Positions 50,810 to 59,509 are shown, counted from the stretch's first letter. The stretch is DNA of 64,000 bases from Hankyongella ginsenosidimutans (GCF_005144965.1 NZ_CP039704.1:186001-250000); one strand, 5' to 3'. Notes: a model not told the origin generated them from the sequence alone. Program-made: numbers and translations.

Positions 50810-52006
50810 AGCCGCCGCGCAGGTCTATGCGGCGCTGGATGTCGCGGGCGGACGCACCCGTCTGGTCGGCGGCTGCGTGCGCGATGCCCTGCTTGGCCAT
50901 CCCTGCGCCGACCTCGATCTCGCCACCCAGTTGCTGCCGGATCAGGTGATCGCGCGGATCGCGGCGGCCGGCCTCAAAGCCGTGCCGACCGGGCTCGCGC
51001 ACGGCACCGTAACCGTGGTCGCCGCCAGGCGGCCCTTCGAAGTGACCACCCTGCGCGAGGACGTGGCGACCAACGGCCGGCACGCGACCGTCGCCTTCAC
51101 GCAGGACTGGGCGCGAGACGCGATGCGCCGCGATTTCACCATCAACGCGCTGTCGGCCAACCCGTTGACCGGCCCTCTATGACTACACGGGCGGGCAGGC
51201 GGACCTTGCGGCCGGCGTGGTGCGTTTCATCGGCGATCCGGCCACCCGCATCGCCGAGGACCATTTGCGCATCCTGCGCTTCTTCCGCTTCTCGGCCCGC
51301 TATGCCGCGGGCCTGCACGCCGAGAGCCTGGCCGCCTGCATCGCCGCCCGGCGCACCCTGCAGGCGCTCTCCCGCGAGCGCATCCGCGATGAGCTGCTGA
51401 AGCTGCTGGTCACACCCAGGTTCTGCCGACGCTTGCGGTCATGTTCACGCATGAGATTCTGGTGCCGGTGCTGCCGGAACTGCTGCCGGAGCATCAAGTC
51501 CGGCTTGCCCGCCTGATCGCACTGGAGCCGGTGCCCGACCCGCTGCGCCGGTTCGCCTGCCTGCTGCCGGACTCAGCACTTGAACCGGTGGCAAAGCGGT
51601 TGCATCTCTCCCGCGCCGACCAGACGCGGATGGCCGCCATGGCCGGGGCGGAGCACATCGCCGCACCAGCGCTCGCCACCCTTGATGATCCGGCCGCGCT
51701 GCGTCGCTGGGCCTATGACCAGCCGGACCACACGGCCATCGACCGCCTGCTGCGCGCCGCCGCCGCTCTGGACGATCCGCCCATGCTTACGCCAGCACTG
51801 GCGGCCCTGAGCCAGTGGACGCGGCCGAAGCTGCCACTGCGCGGCGCCGATCTGATCGCCCGCGGCCTGACGCCCGGCCCCAGGTCAGCCGTGCGCTGCA
51901 GGCAGTTCAGGCCGCCTGGGTCGCAGCCGACTTCCCGACCGAACCACACACGCTCGACGCCCTCGCGCACGCTGCAATCGCGCCGTTCCTAGTGTCCCAT
52001 ATCTGA
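50760..52006 (+). CDS. cca: CCA tRNA nucleotidyltransferase (frameshifted as read)
   Basis: It adds CCA to tRNA 3' ends. The nucleotidyltransferase signature LVGGCVRDALLGHPCADLDL, the RDFTINALSANP motif, GVVRFIGDPATRIAEDHLRI then LRFFRFSARYA and SRERIRDELLKLL are present. Frame changes lie near 51180, 51425 and 51885. The GTG at 50760 is the tentative start inside the end of the DUF1285 gene. The last few codons (FLVSHI) and the TGA at 52004-52006 are supplied by a PX repeat, so the natural C-terminus has been replaced or extended by repeat DNA. Confidence 0.88.
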
Positions 52007-52060
52007 AATCCGTTACACCCAATATCAGGCGCGGTTGGATTTCAGATTCGAGAAGGACAC
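51992..52060. repeat. PX hairpin at the 3' end of cca
   Basis: GTGTCC, then ATCTGAAATCCGTTACACCC, AATATCAGGCGCGGTTGG and ATTTCAGATTCGAGAAGGAC plus AC. It is the closest relative of the PX halves at 19658 and 56196. The cca stop codon falls inside its left arm. Confidence 0.8.
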
Positions 52061-52121
52061 GAGAATAGGCAGGGTTCGCCCCACGCGCATCCGGCTGCAC
52101 CCGCTACTTCGGGGTCGCACC

Positions 52122-52900
52122 CTACTCGCGCGCCTGCAGCCAGCCGAGAATACAGCGCAGCAGGGCGTCTTCGTTGCCCTCTAGGCCGAAGCTATGGTCT
52201 GCGACGGGCACGCGCAGCAGTGTGAGGTCCGGGAGCTTGGGCAGCACGGACTCGAAGGCGCGCGCCGTCCAGTCCTTGTCCGACAGCACGACCGCTGTGC
52301 GCCCCGCAACTGCCCGAAGCTGTGCCAGCAAGGCCTGGGTTTCCGCAGAGACCGCCTGCGGGGCCGGCTGCACCATCGCACGGGCGCGCTCAAGAAGCTG
52401 CCCCATCGTGAACTCGCCGCGCAGTACACGGCTGAGCGCCCGGGGCTCGCGGCCCGCCGGCGGTAATGATCGGCAGCGGCCCGGGTGCTGTCCTCAGCCT
52501 CCGGCGTCCAGGGGTTGAGCAGAATATAGCCGTCGAACGCCAGGTCATGCGCCAGCAGGAGCGCGGCTGCGCCGTCGCACAGCCCGAGGCCGACGATGGC
52601 CCGCAGGTGCGGCTGCGCCGTGCGGAACGCCGCAAGCGCTGCCGTGATGTCCGGCGCGCTGCCGCGAAAGCCGGGGTCCAGGCCCGCGCTGTCGCCCACG
52701 CCGCGCCGGTCGAAGCGCAGAACCGGATAGCCGGCCGCCGCCAACAGCGTTCCGATCGCCCGGAAGCCCCGGTGTGCGCCAAAGCGCGTCTGCACGCCGC
52801 CCGGCACGATCAGCACCCCGGTGTCGCCCTCGGCCGGGTGCAGGCTGAGCGCGATCGCATCGCCTTCACAGGGCACGAACCAGTGGCGGACTGCACTCAT
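52122..52900 (-). CDS. Exosortase A system-associated hydrolase 1-like alpha/beta hydrolase (one frameshift as read)
   Basis: An alpha/beta-hydrolase of about 259 residues. Family marks are VLIVPGGVQTRFGAHRGF, YPVLRFDRRGVGDSAGLDPG, the nucleophile elbow GLGLCDGAAALLLA (Cys in place of Ser, as in the exosortase-associated group) and ILLNPWTPEAEDSTRAAADH. One frame change lies near 52425. The ATG at 52900 overlaps the stop of hydrolase 2 (ATGA). In other genomes this pair lies in exopolysaccharide/PEP-CTERM clusters; no exosortase is in this window. Confidence 0.83.
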
Positions 52901-53604
52901 GCCAGCACCAGATCGGCAATCTGAAGTGCCGCCGCACCCGGCTCGGGCGGCTCCGCAAGCTGCCAGTACACCGGGGCGTCGATCCCGCCGATGCCGGACC
53001 CAAGCCGGTAGACCGCCGCGCCGGCATAGTCGGTGCCCGGCCAGCGCGCCGCCGCGATTTCCTGTGCAAGTTCGGCGGGCACCCGCGCGCCGGCCAGCAG
53101 CAGCGGGCGGCCGGCAGCGATCTCGCCCTCGAGGTCGGCAACGCTCACTTCGGGTCCGATTTCCCGGGACGCCAGCGCACGCACGCGCAGCCAGTGCCGC
53201 AGGTGGGTATCGCCGCGATCGACAGGTGCCAGCGCGACATGGCGTTCGACAGGCACCCGAACCGCCGCCTGTGCTGCGACCAGCGCACCGAGACGGATGC
53301 TGAACAGGCGCACCGGCGGTTCCTGCCGCGCGATCAGCCCGGCAAGCGCCTCGACCCAGGTTTGCCAGCGGACCTGCATCAGCGCGTGCGGACTCTCGCC
53401 GCAGCCAGGCAGGTCCGGCAGCAGGCAGGACCAGCCGCGCGCCGCAAGCGCCGTCCCGACCATATTGAACAGCCGGCGGGTGCGGTTGGCTTCTTCCAGG
53501 AACGGTTGCACGCAGATCACGACGCCACGAGGCGCCGCCGGGCGGTGCGCCACGCACGGCACAGCGCAGCCGGCAACCTCGACGCTGACGATCTCTCGGG
53601 TCAC
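52897..53604 (-). CDS. Exosortase A system-associated hydrolase 2-like alpha/beta hydrolase
   Basis: An intact 235-residue alpha/beta-hydrolase-like protein. VVICVQPFLEEANRTRRLFN, LLPDLPGCGESPH, TWVEALAGLIA and RLFSIRLGALVAAQAAV match the exosortase-associated hydrolase 2 group. The nucleophile elbow appears as SIRLGAL without a clear Ser/Cys nucleophile, which is usual for this group and suggests a non-hydrolytic or unusual role. The GTG at 53604 overlaps the stop of the acyl carrier protein gene (GTGA). The three genes are translationally chained. Confidence 0.82.
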   Translation of the reverse strand: MTREIVSVEVAGCAVPCVAHRPAAPRGVVICVQPFLEEANRTRRLFNMVGTALAARGWSCLLPDLPGCGESPHALMQVRWQTWVEALAGLIARQEPPVRLFSIRLGALVAAQAAVRVPVERHVALAPVDRGDTHLRHWLRVRALASREIGPEVSVADLEGEIAAGRPLLLAGARVPAELAQEIAAARWPGTDYAGAAVYRLGSGIGGIDAPVYWQLAEPPEPGAAALQIADLVLA

Positions 53605-53873
53605 GCCGTCTTGCGGGCGACGAGGGCGGCAAGGTCGCCCAAGGTCTCGAATGTCTCGGCGCTGACGTCGTCGTCGTCGATCAGGATGCCGAAGCGCTCC
53701 TCGAGTGCGGTCAGCACGGTTGCGACCGCCATCGAATCGAGTTCCGGCAAAGCGCCCAGCAGCGGCGAGGCGGCCGTGAGCATCGCCCCGCGCGCGCCAA
53801 GCCCCAGTGTCTCGGTCAGGAGTTCGCGCACCTGTGCAACGGGCGCTGCGGGGTTTGCCGCCGTCTCGGCCAT
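53601..53873 (-). CDS. Acyl carrier protein (exosortase-hydrolase operon)
   Basis: An intact 90-residue carrier protein. The phosphopantetheine serine lies in LPELDSMAVATVLTALEER, and the acidic helix IDDDDVSAETFETLGDLAAL is typical. It starts at the ATG at 53873. It heads the short chain with hydrolases 2 and 1, so it probably carries an acyl group for their unknown product. It is not the housekeeping AcpP, which has a DSLD motif. Confidence 0.87.
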   Translation of the reverse strand: MAETAANPAAPVAQVRELLTETLGLGARGAMLTAASPLLGALPELDSMAVATVLTALEERFGILIDDDDVSAETFETLGDLAALVARKTA

Positions 53874-53922
53874 GACCTGCGATCCTTTGTGTTCTTTTGC
53901 GTGACGCGAGGCTTATAAGGAC

Positions 53923-54639
53923 TTGTCGGCGCAAGGCAAAGCCGACAGCTTGGCCGCCCTTATGACAGCCCGCCTCAACCCCGACCTCCTGCACCGCCCG
54001 GGGCTCGCCGCTTACCGGTTGAGCCGCGCGCTCGCGCTCAGCCGGATTGGCAGCTGGCACAGTTATGCCGTGATTGCGACGCCGCGCGCGGGCATGCCGG
54101 CGATGCCAAAGGGGTACAGCTACCGGATTGCGGCCCATATGGGCGAATTCGAAGCGGTGGCTGGCGTCGCGGGCGTGGACCTGGCGGTGGCGCAGCGCCG
54201 GCTGGACGATGGCTGCGTCTGCCTGATCGCCAGTCGCGGTGCAGCCCCGGTTGGCGTGACCTGGATTTCGCTGAAGCCGGTCCGCGAGGACGAAATCGCC
54301 GCCCTCTACGATTGCGGCGGCCGCGCCGCCTGGGACCTGGGGTTGCACATCGCGCCGGAACACCGGGCCAGCCGCGCCTTCGCCGCGCTCTGGGCCGCAA
54401 CCGGCGATTGGCTGGACATGCACGGGCTGGCCTGGTCGCTGAGCCGGATCGCGCTCTACAACGCAGCGTCCCTGCGCGCGCATGCCCGACTGGACGCGCA
54501 ACTGGTCGGCCGGGTGCAGGCCTTGCAGATCGGGCGGCTGCAATGGCTGCGCGCGACGATCGGTGGGCAAACGACCCTGCACCTCAGTGGCATCGCCCGC
54601 CCGCCAAAGCTTGCTTTGGCGGCGGCGATCATGGTCTAA
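53923..54639 (+). CDS. GNAT-like acyltransferase
   Basis: An intact frame of up to 238 residues. A GNAT-type core is suggested by AAPVGVTWISL, WDLGLHIAPEHRASRAFAAL and the following helix WAATGDWLDMHGLAW, then LYNAASLRAHARLDAQLVGR. The start is either TTG at 53923 or the ATG at 53962; the latter gives MTARLNPDLLHRPGLAAYRL. It is divergent from the acyl carrier protein gene with only about 50 bases between, so a functional link to the acyl carrier protein and exosortase hydrolases is plausible but inferred. Confidence 0.62.
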   Translation: MSAQGKADSLAALMTARLNPDLLHRPGLAAYRLSRALALSRIGSWHSYAVIATPRAGMPAMPKGYSYRIAAHMGEFEAVAGVAGVDLAVAQRRLDDGCVCLIASRGAAPVGVTWISLKPVREDEIAALYDCGGRAAWDLGLHIAPEHRASRAFAALWAATGDWLDMHGLAWSLSRIALYNAASLRAHARLDAQLVGRVQALQIGRLQWLRATIGGQTTLHLSGIARPPKLALAAAIMV

Positions 54640-54649
54640 TCTCTTGAAA

Positions 54650-54710
54650 AGAGCCTGATTCACGCCCTCGGTTGAAGCACATATGCTTCAACCTCAACCG
54701 ATCAGGCTCT
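54650..54710. repeat. Family B palindrome, copy at 54.7 kb
   Basis: AGAGCCTGATTCACGCCCTC, TTGAAGCACATATGCTTCAA and CCGATCAGGCTCT. It is the reverse orientation of the 32245 copy. Confidence 0.75.
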
Positions 54711-54886
54711 AGCAGGCTGCTGAAAAGTGGAAAAATACAGACTCATCTCGTCATTCCGGCGAAGGCCGGAATCCATGGGAGCATACATATGCAACGAATA
54801 TAAGGCGTTAGCCATGGACCCCGGCCTGCGCCGGGGTGACGACTGTGAGTATGCAGTGCGGGAAATCACTTTTCAGCGGCCTGCTA
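54710..54886. repeat. Family C element, long copy
   Basis: Ends TAGCAGGCTGCTGAAAAGTG and CACTTTTCAGCGGCCTGCTA. The interior carries two hairpins, TCATTCCGGCGAAGGCCGGAAT and CCCCGGCCTGCGCCGGGGTGA. It is about 65 bp longer than the 27.3 kb copy, which has only one hairpin. Confidence 0.75.
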
Positions 54887-54896
54887 GGAGACCTGT

Positions 54897-55070
54897 GCGC
54901 GGAAGAAAAATCCTCCCCTTAGGGGAGGTGTCCGTCTGAAAGACGGACGGTGGGGTGAAAATCCCCAAAATGCCAGCTATCCGCCGCCCCTCCACCACCC
55001 CAGGGCCTTAAGGCCCTCACTCGGTGTAGACCCTTCCGCCGATGGGGAGGAAGCATCATTCGCGCACAAG
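54897..55070. repeat. Family E element, copy at 54.9 kb
   Basis: Hairpins CCTCCCCTTAGGGGAGG and GTCCGTCTGAAAGACGGAC, then CCCCTCCACCACCCC, GGGCCTTAAGGCCC and the closing GATGGGGAGGAAGCATCA. It lies just downstream of the enoyl-CoA hydratase family gene. From 54640 to 55074 there is no gene, only families B, C and E back to back. Confidence 0.7.
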
Positions 55071-55074
55071 TCTC

Positions 55075-56059
55075 CTAACGGAAGAAACGATCGACTTCAC
55101 CAGGCGGCTGCCAGCGCGGGTTGCGATCCTTGTCGACCAGCAACGCGCGCACGCCTTCCAGAAAGTCGCCGTGTTCCAGCATCCGGCAGGCAAGACGGTA
55201 ATCCTGCAGGATCGCCAGCTCAAACGGCATGGCGAGCGTTTCGTGCAGGTGGCGCAGGGTTACCGCCAGCGCAGTCGGCGACGCGGTGGACAAGGCGGCG
55301 CGCGCAGCCTCGGCCCACGGCGCGTCATGCGTCTCCAGGGCCTGCGTGATCGTCTCCAGGTCGGCGCTGCAAAACAGCCGGGCAATATCAGCCGCCTGCT
55401 CTGCGACGGGTGATTCGCCCGGATCGACATGATGTTTGCGCAGAACGGTCTCGACCGCATCGGCCGCCGTTACAGCCAGCAGTTCGCTGAAAAGTGCGTT
55501 CTGGTTCGGGCAGTGGTGCGTTGCGACCCCGGCCCAGAAGCAATCCGCGGCGCCGAGCCGCGCGCCGGTCAGTGCCAGCCAGGCGCCGAGGCCTGGCTGC
55601 AGCCGCGCCAACTGCCAGCTCACGCCGACATCGGGGAAGAACCCGATCCCTGTCTCCGGCATCGCCCAGAGCGTCTTCGGCCCGGCAACCCGATAGCGGC
55701 CATGCCAGGACACCCCGACGCCACCGCCCATGCAGATGCCGTCGATCAGCGCGACATAGGGCTTGGGGAAATTGAACAGCCGCCTGTTCATCGCATACTC
55801 GTCGGCGAAAAACCGACGCGCCTCGCTCATGTCTTCAAGGGCCTGCGCCCGCACCGCCCGCACGTCGCCGCCCGCGCAAAGGCCTTGTCCCCGCCCCGTG
55901 CGCCACGACGCCGATCACGCTCGGATCGTCCGCCCAGGCCGTGAGCGCCTCGTCAAGCGCCACGCACATCTGCCTGGTCAACGCGTTCAGGGCGGCGGGG
56001 CGATTGAACGTCGCAACACCCCAACCGCCCCGCCGTTCCAGCACAATATCGTCCTGCAT
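55075..56059 (-). CDS. Enoyl-CoA hydratase/isomerase family protein, 3-hydroxyisobutyryl-CoA hydrolase-like (one frameshift as read)
   Basis: A crotonase-fold acyl-CoA enzyme of about 328 residues. The oxyanion-hole segments are GQGLCAGGDVRAV and GICMGGGVGVSWHGRYRV, followed by PETGIGFFPDVGVSWQLARL and GARLGAADC, which match 3-hydroxyisobutyryl-CoA hydrolase-like proteins of valine breakdown. One frame change near 55880 lies at the first oxyanion segment. GGAAGGGG precedes the ATG at 56059. The exact substrate (hydroxyisobutyryl-CoA or another acyl-CoA) cannot be fixed from sequence. Confidence 0.85.
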
Positions 56060-56104
56060 GAAAGCCCCTTCCAGCACCGGTCACAACAATAAACGCATGA
56101 CCTC

Positions 56105-56264
56105 GTGTCGTGGAATCGAAGTTCGCTACACTGTGATATCGGGCGACCAAGCGAACTTCGATTCTGAAAACGACACGAGAAACAATATCTTGCTCGTGTC
56201 CTTCTCGAATCTGAAATCCAACCGCGCCTGATATTGGGTGTAACGGATTTCAGATTCAGGACAC
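56105..56264. repeat. PY-PX composite palindromic element, reversed copy at 56.1 kb
   Basis: PY (56105-56176): GTGTCG, GGAATCGAAGTTCGC, GCGAACTTCGATTC, CGACAC. Linker of 19 bases that is the reverse complement match of the 19.7 kb linker. PX (56196-56264): GTGTCC, CGAATCTGAAATCCAACC, GGATTTCAGATTCAGGACAC. The shared linker shows the pair moves or is copied as one unit. Bases 56265-56395 hold no gene that I recognise. Confidence 0.8.
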
Positions 56265-56395
56265 TCGAGTTTCATGAGGTTTTAGGCCTCCATGCAAGGC
56301 TCGATTGCGCAAGTATCTTCGATTCCTGTCAAATCATCGGAAATCAACCATAGAGAGTGCAAATCCAGCGATGGACTGCACAATCACTCGAGCTT

Positions 56396-56483
56396 TGGTG
56401 CGGGCGGCCGGGCTCGAACCGGCACGTCCTTGAGGGACTCGAGATTTTAAGTCTCGTGCGTCTACCGATTTCGCCACGCCCGC
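56396..56483 (-). tRNA. tRNA-Leu(UAA)
   Basis: A complete class II tRNA, read on the minus strand: acceptor GCGGGCG / CGCCCGC, D arm with GGTAGACGC, anticodon stem-loop CGAGA CTTAAAA TCTCG giving anticodon UAA, long variable arm AGTCCCTCAAGGACGT, T arm GCCGG TTCGAGC CCGGC, discriminator A and encoded CCA. It is the only complete copy; the second copy at 59930 lacks its 3' end. Confidence 0.95.
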
Positions 56484-56649
56484 ATCGTGAAAGTCCGCGC
56501 ATACGCAGGTGCGGTGCGTGGTTCAAGCGTCCTCTTCGATGAGAAAGGTCCGCGCCAGCTCCGTAAGCGCCGCCATGGCGGCCTGATAAGGCCCCGGCGC
56601 CTGGCTGATGCGCGCGACGCCCAGCGACTTCAGCGTCCAGACCGGCGGG
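56404..56649. repeat. 246-bp direct repeat, left copy (tRNA-Leu plus PEP-mutase 3' segment)
   Basis: Identical to 59930-60175 apart from one base (56599), by eye. It covers most of tRNA-Leu, the spacer and the last part of a PEP-mutase family gene. The two copies have the same orientation and bracket the LysR/SDR cassette. Confidence 0.85.
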
Positions 56650-56737
56650 TTCTGCAGGAACACGTCGGTACGTGCGTTGATGAAGAGATCGGCCCCTGCC
56701 CCGCGCCGGGCAGCGCTCAGACTCGCCACCGCCGCGA
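56523..56737 (-). pseudogene. Fragment of isocitrate lyase/PEP-mutase family gene with internal deletion
   Basis: The 3' part of the intact gene at 60049-60815 is repeated here but lacks the segment corresponding to about 60176-60349. The join reads PPVWTLKSLGVARI directly upstream of the stop-proximal part, and FINARTDVFLQNPP is kept on the other side of the deletion. Homology ends near 56737. No start is possible, so it is a dead fragment. Beyond it, from 56738 to 56876, I see no gene. Confidence 0.85.
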
Positions 56738-56876
56738 GGCGAGTACAGTATGGCGCAAACAAGGCTGGTTTGATGCAGCCTGAAGTGGGCCAGCTGCAGT
56801 AGCAAAGTTCTCAGATACCTGGCGTTTTAGGATAGGAAACGCAGCAAGAACCGGGCATGCTAAATTTCTGCGTACG

Positions 56877-57793
56877 TCATTCATGCCAAATTTCAGCCTC
56901 AATCCTTTCGAGCACAAGTAACAACCTCGGTGCCACGAAATCCAGGAAAGCGCGTCGCTTGAGCGGCTGGACGCGCAGCGGCTGATGGATAAGGCTAACC
57001 GGGATTGGATCGGTGCGATAATCACGAAGGATTGGTCGCACGCTGCCGCACGCGATCGCATCGGCAGCCTGATACGACAGGACGCGCGCGATACCCATGC
57101 CCGCGACGGCCCCGCCGACCACGCCGGACGCGGTATTGACTGAGAAGCGCGGCCGGATTTGGACTGTGCGCGCCGCCGATCCGCTGCCGATCGTCCAGCT
57201 GCGATAGGTCCGGAGACCTTCGAAGGCGATGCAGTCATGGTCAACGAGATCTTCGGGTGTCGCCGGCTCGCCGCGCCGGGCGAGATAGTCGGGGCTTGCA
57301 CAGAGAATCCAGCGGATATGGCCGGCAGTGCGCGCAATCAGGTCACTATCGGGCAGGTGCCCGGTCCTTACTGCGACGTCGACATGGGCCTCGACCATGT
57401 CGATCACCGAGTCTGACAGCACCAGGCGTACGCTGACCTGCGGGCAGGCCACCAGAAAGGCGTGGACGATCGGAGCAATATGGAGTCGGCCGAACAGAAT
57501 CGGTGCAGTGACGATCAGTTCGCCGCGCGGTTCGTGATACTCGCCTCTCGCGGCACGCTCGGCCTCGCTGAGCTCGTCAATGATGCGCCGCGCGCCACGA
57601 ATGTTTCGCCTGCCTCGGTCAGGGTGAGCTTACGGCTGGTACGCACGAGCAGCTGCGCACCGAGATGCGCCTCGAGATCGGACACGCGCCGGCTGACTGT
57701 GGGCAGGGGCGTGCGAAGCGTGCGCGAAGCAGCCGAGAGGCTGCCGCCGTCCACCGCTGCAACCAGAGTGCGGATTGCCTCTAACCGGTCCAT
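56877..57793 (-). CDS. LysR-family transcriptional regulator (one frameshift as read)
   Basis: A regulator of about 304 residues. The N-terminal winged helix-turn-helix is MDRLEAIRTLVAAVDGGSLS followed by AASRTLRTPLPTVSRRVSDL; the effector domain has GRLHIAPIVHAFLVACPQVS and VAGMGIARVLSYQAADAIA. One frame change near 57595 lies just after the DNA-binding domain. The ATG at 57793 faces a divergent gene with a palindromic operator-like site at 57809-57827 between them, which is the usual LysR arrangement. It likely regulates the CMD-SDR-NTF2 genes. Confidence 0.87.
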
Positions 57794-57808
57794 CGATCCT
57801 ACCACTTT

Positions 57809-57827
57809 CCGGAAGCCAACCTTCCGG
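57809..57827. promoter_or_regulatory. Operator-like inverted repeat, LysR target candidate
   Basis: CCGGAAG (57809-57815), CCAAC spacer, CTTCCGG (57821-57827): a perfect 7-bp dyad in the 122-base divergent gap. It lies closer to the LysR start, consistent with autoregulation and activation of the rightward genes. It does not have the T-N11-A core, so the assignment is inferred from position. Confidence 0.5.
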
Positions 57828-57915
57828 TCTTAATGGCTACTGACGTGAAGCGGAATAGACCATCTGCCTCCTCGCCGGGACGATCCCAACCTCTTGCCCG
57901 CTGAAGGAACCCGTC

Positions 57916-58152
57916 ATGACCCGCATTGTCATCGCCGACGCTCCCGAAGCATCGCGCCCACTGCTCGATGCCGTTGCCAAGCAGTTCGGGTCGGTGCCCA
58001 ATCTGTTCCGCGCCGTCGCGTTCAGGCCGCAGGCGCTTGAAGGCCATCTCGGCATGTTCGGCGCGCTCGGCAAAGGCACGCTGCCGGCTGCGACCCGCGA
58101 GCGGATCGCACTTGCCGTCGCCTCCAAAATCAAGGCGAGCCTCGCTAACTAA
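57916..58152 (+). CDS. Truncated carboxymuconolactone decarboxylase/AhpD-like protein
   Basis: A frame of 78 residues with QFGSVPNLFRAVAFRPQALE and RERIALAVASKI of the CMD/AhpD-like family. Family members continue past this point into the redox or catalytic segment with CxxC followed by His; here a stop (after IKASLAN) ends the protein before that. GAAGGA precedes the ATG at 57916. It is probably non-functional as an AhpD-like enzyme, either by truncation or through an indel near 58130. First gene of the cassette's rightward unit. Confidence 0.7.
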   Translation: MTRIVIADAPEASRPLLDAVAKQFGSVPNLFRAVAFRPQALEGHLGMFGALGKGTLPAATRERIALAVASKIKASLAN

Positions 58153-58181
58153 TCGCAAACCTCAAACGATAGGAAAACATC

Positions 58182-59045
58182 ATGTCCAAGATCATCCTCA
58201 TCACCGGCGCAGCGTCCGGCTTCGGCCGCGACACCGCCGAAACGCTCGCCGCTGCCGGCCACAAGGTTTACGCCTCGATGCGTGACGTTGCCGGCCGCAA
58301 TGCCGAAGCCGCCAATGCGCTGCGTGCCAAAGGCATCGGCGTGGTTGAGCTCGACGTCGCAGACGATACCTCGGTCGCAAGAGGTGTCGCGCAGGTTCTC
58401 TCTGAGGCCGGCCGGATCGACGTGCTCGTCAACAACGCTGGCTTCGCCTCGGCGGGCGTGTCGGAAGCTTTCACCGCCGATCAGGCAAAGGTGCTGTTCA
58501 ACACCAATGTCGTCGGCGTCATCCGCACGACGAAGGCCGTGCTGCCAGCGATGCGCGCGGCCAAGGACGGGCTCATCATCAACATCGGCTCGATCCTGGG
58601 CCGTGTGACCTTCCCGTTCTTCGGCATCTATGGCGCGACCAAGTTTGCGGTCGAGGCGCTGACCGACAGCTATCGCTACGAACTGTCGCAGCTTGGTGTC
58701 GATGTCGTACTCATCCAGCCGAGCGCGTACCCGACCAACATGTACAGCGCAATCCAGCAGCCAGCCGACGCCCAAGTCGGCGCGGCCTATGGCGAAATCG
58801 GCGCGATCCCGGGCAAGATGTTCGAGACGTTCATGGGGATGTTCCAGAGCGAGAACGCACCCAACCCGCACGACATCGCGACCGCGATCGTCAGCCTGGT
58901 CGACGCCGCCAAGGGCACCCGCCCGGCGCGCACCGTCGTCGGCCAGCCGTTCGGTGCCGACGCGGTGAACGCAGCAACCGCGCCGGTGCAGCAGGGCGTC
59001 ATCGACGCGCTCGGCCTCGGCTTTCTGGCCACCATCGCCGGCTGA
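58182..59045 (+). CDS. Short-chain dehydrogenase/reductase
   Basis: An intact 287-residue classical SDR. The cofactor motif is ILITGAASGFGRDTAETLA, VLVNNAGFASAG follows, the catalytic Ser lies in NIGSILGRV and the Tyr/Lys pair in YGATKFAVEAL. The long C-terminal part (PTNMYSAIQQPADAQVGAAY) and NADP-type Arg after beta-2 (ASMRDVAGRN) suggest NADP use. AGGAAAA precedes the ATG. Substrate unknown; its neighbours (CMD fragment and NTF2-like) resemble small oxidoreductase cassettes under LysR control. Confidence 0.9.
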   Translation: MSKIILITGAASGFGRDTAETLAAAGHKVYASMRDVAGRNAEAANALRAKGIGVVELDVADDTSVARGVAQVLSEAGRIDVLVNNAGFASAGVSEAFTADQAKVLFNTNVVGVIRTTKAVLPAMRAAKDGLIINIGSILGRVTFPFFGIYGATKFAVEALTDSYRYELSQLGVDVVLIQPSAYPTNMYSAIQQPADAQVGAAYGEIGAIPGKMFETFMGMFQSENAPNPHDIATAIVSLVDAAKGTRPARTVVGQPFGADAVNAATAPVQQGVIDALGLGFLATIAG

Positions 59046-59098
59046 CCCCGGCTGCCGGGGAGCCATGCGCTCCCCGGCCCCACTTCGGAGTACGGCCC

Positions 59099-59493
59099 AT
59101 GTCAGAGGCTGTCGATCTCGTCCGTTCCTTCTACGCCGCGCTTAGCCGTGGCGACATTCCCGACTTGCTCGGATTGCTGCACCCGCGCTCGAATGGACGG
59201 AGGCGGAAGGGTTTCCCTACTACAGCGGTACCTGGCGCACGCCCGAGGATGTACTCGAGAAACTGATCAAGCCCTTGATGGCTGACTGGGACAACTTCTC
59301 GGCCGTTGCCGGGGATTTCATCGCCGAGGGCGACCGTGTCGTCGGCCTCGGTGTCTATTCGGGAACCAGCAAGGCGACCGGCAAAGCGATGCGCGCGCCC
59401 TTCGCTCATGTCTGGCGCGTAGCCGACGGCAAGCTCAAGCGCTTCAACATGTATACTGACACGCTTCTGGTCGACCGGGCGTTACGGTCGTAA
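59099..59493 (+). CDS. NTF2-like/SnoaL-type protein (one frameshift as read)
   Basis: A small alpha+beta-barrel protein of about 131 residues. The start MSEAVDLVRSFYAALSRGDI, PYYSGTWRTPEDVLEKLIKP, GVYSGTSKATGKAMRAPFAH and VWRVADGKLKRFNMYTDT are typical of the ketosteroid-isomerase-like family. One frame change lies near 59190. GGAG lies 9 bases before the ATG. It follows the SDR after about 50 bases and probably belongs to the same transcript. Confidence 0.85.
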
Positions 59494-59509
59494 GCTGTAG
59501 TGTCGTCCC

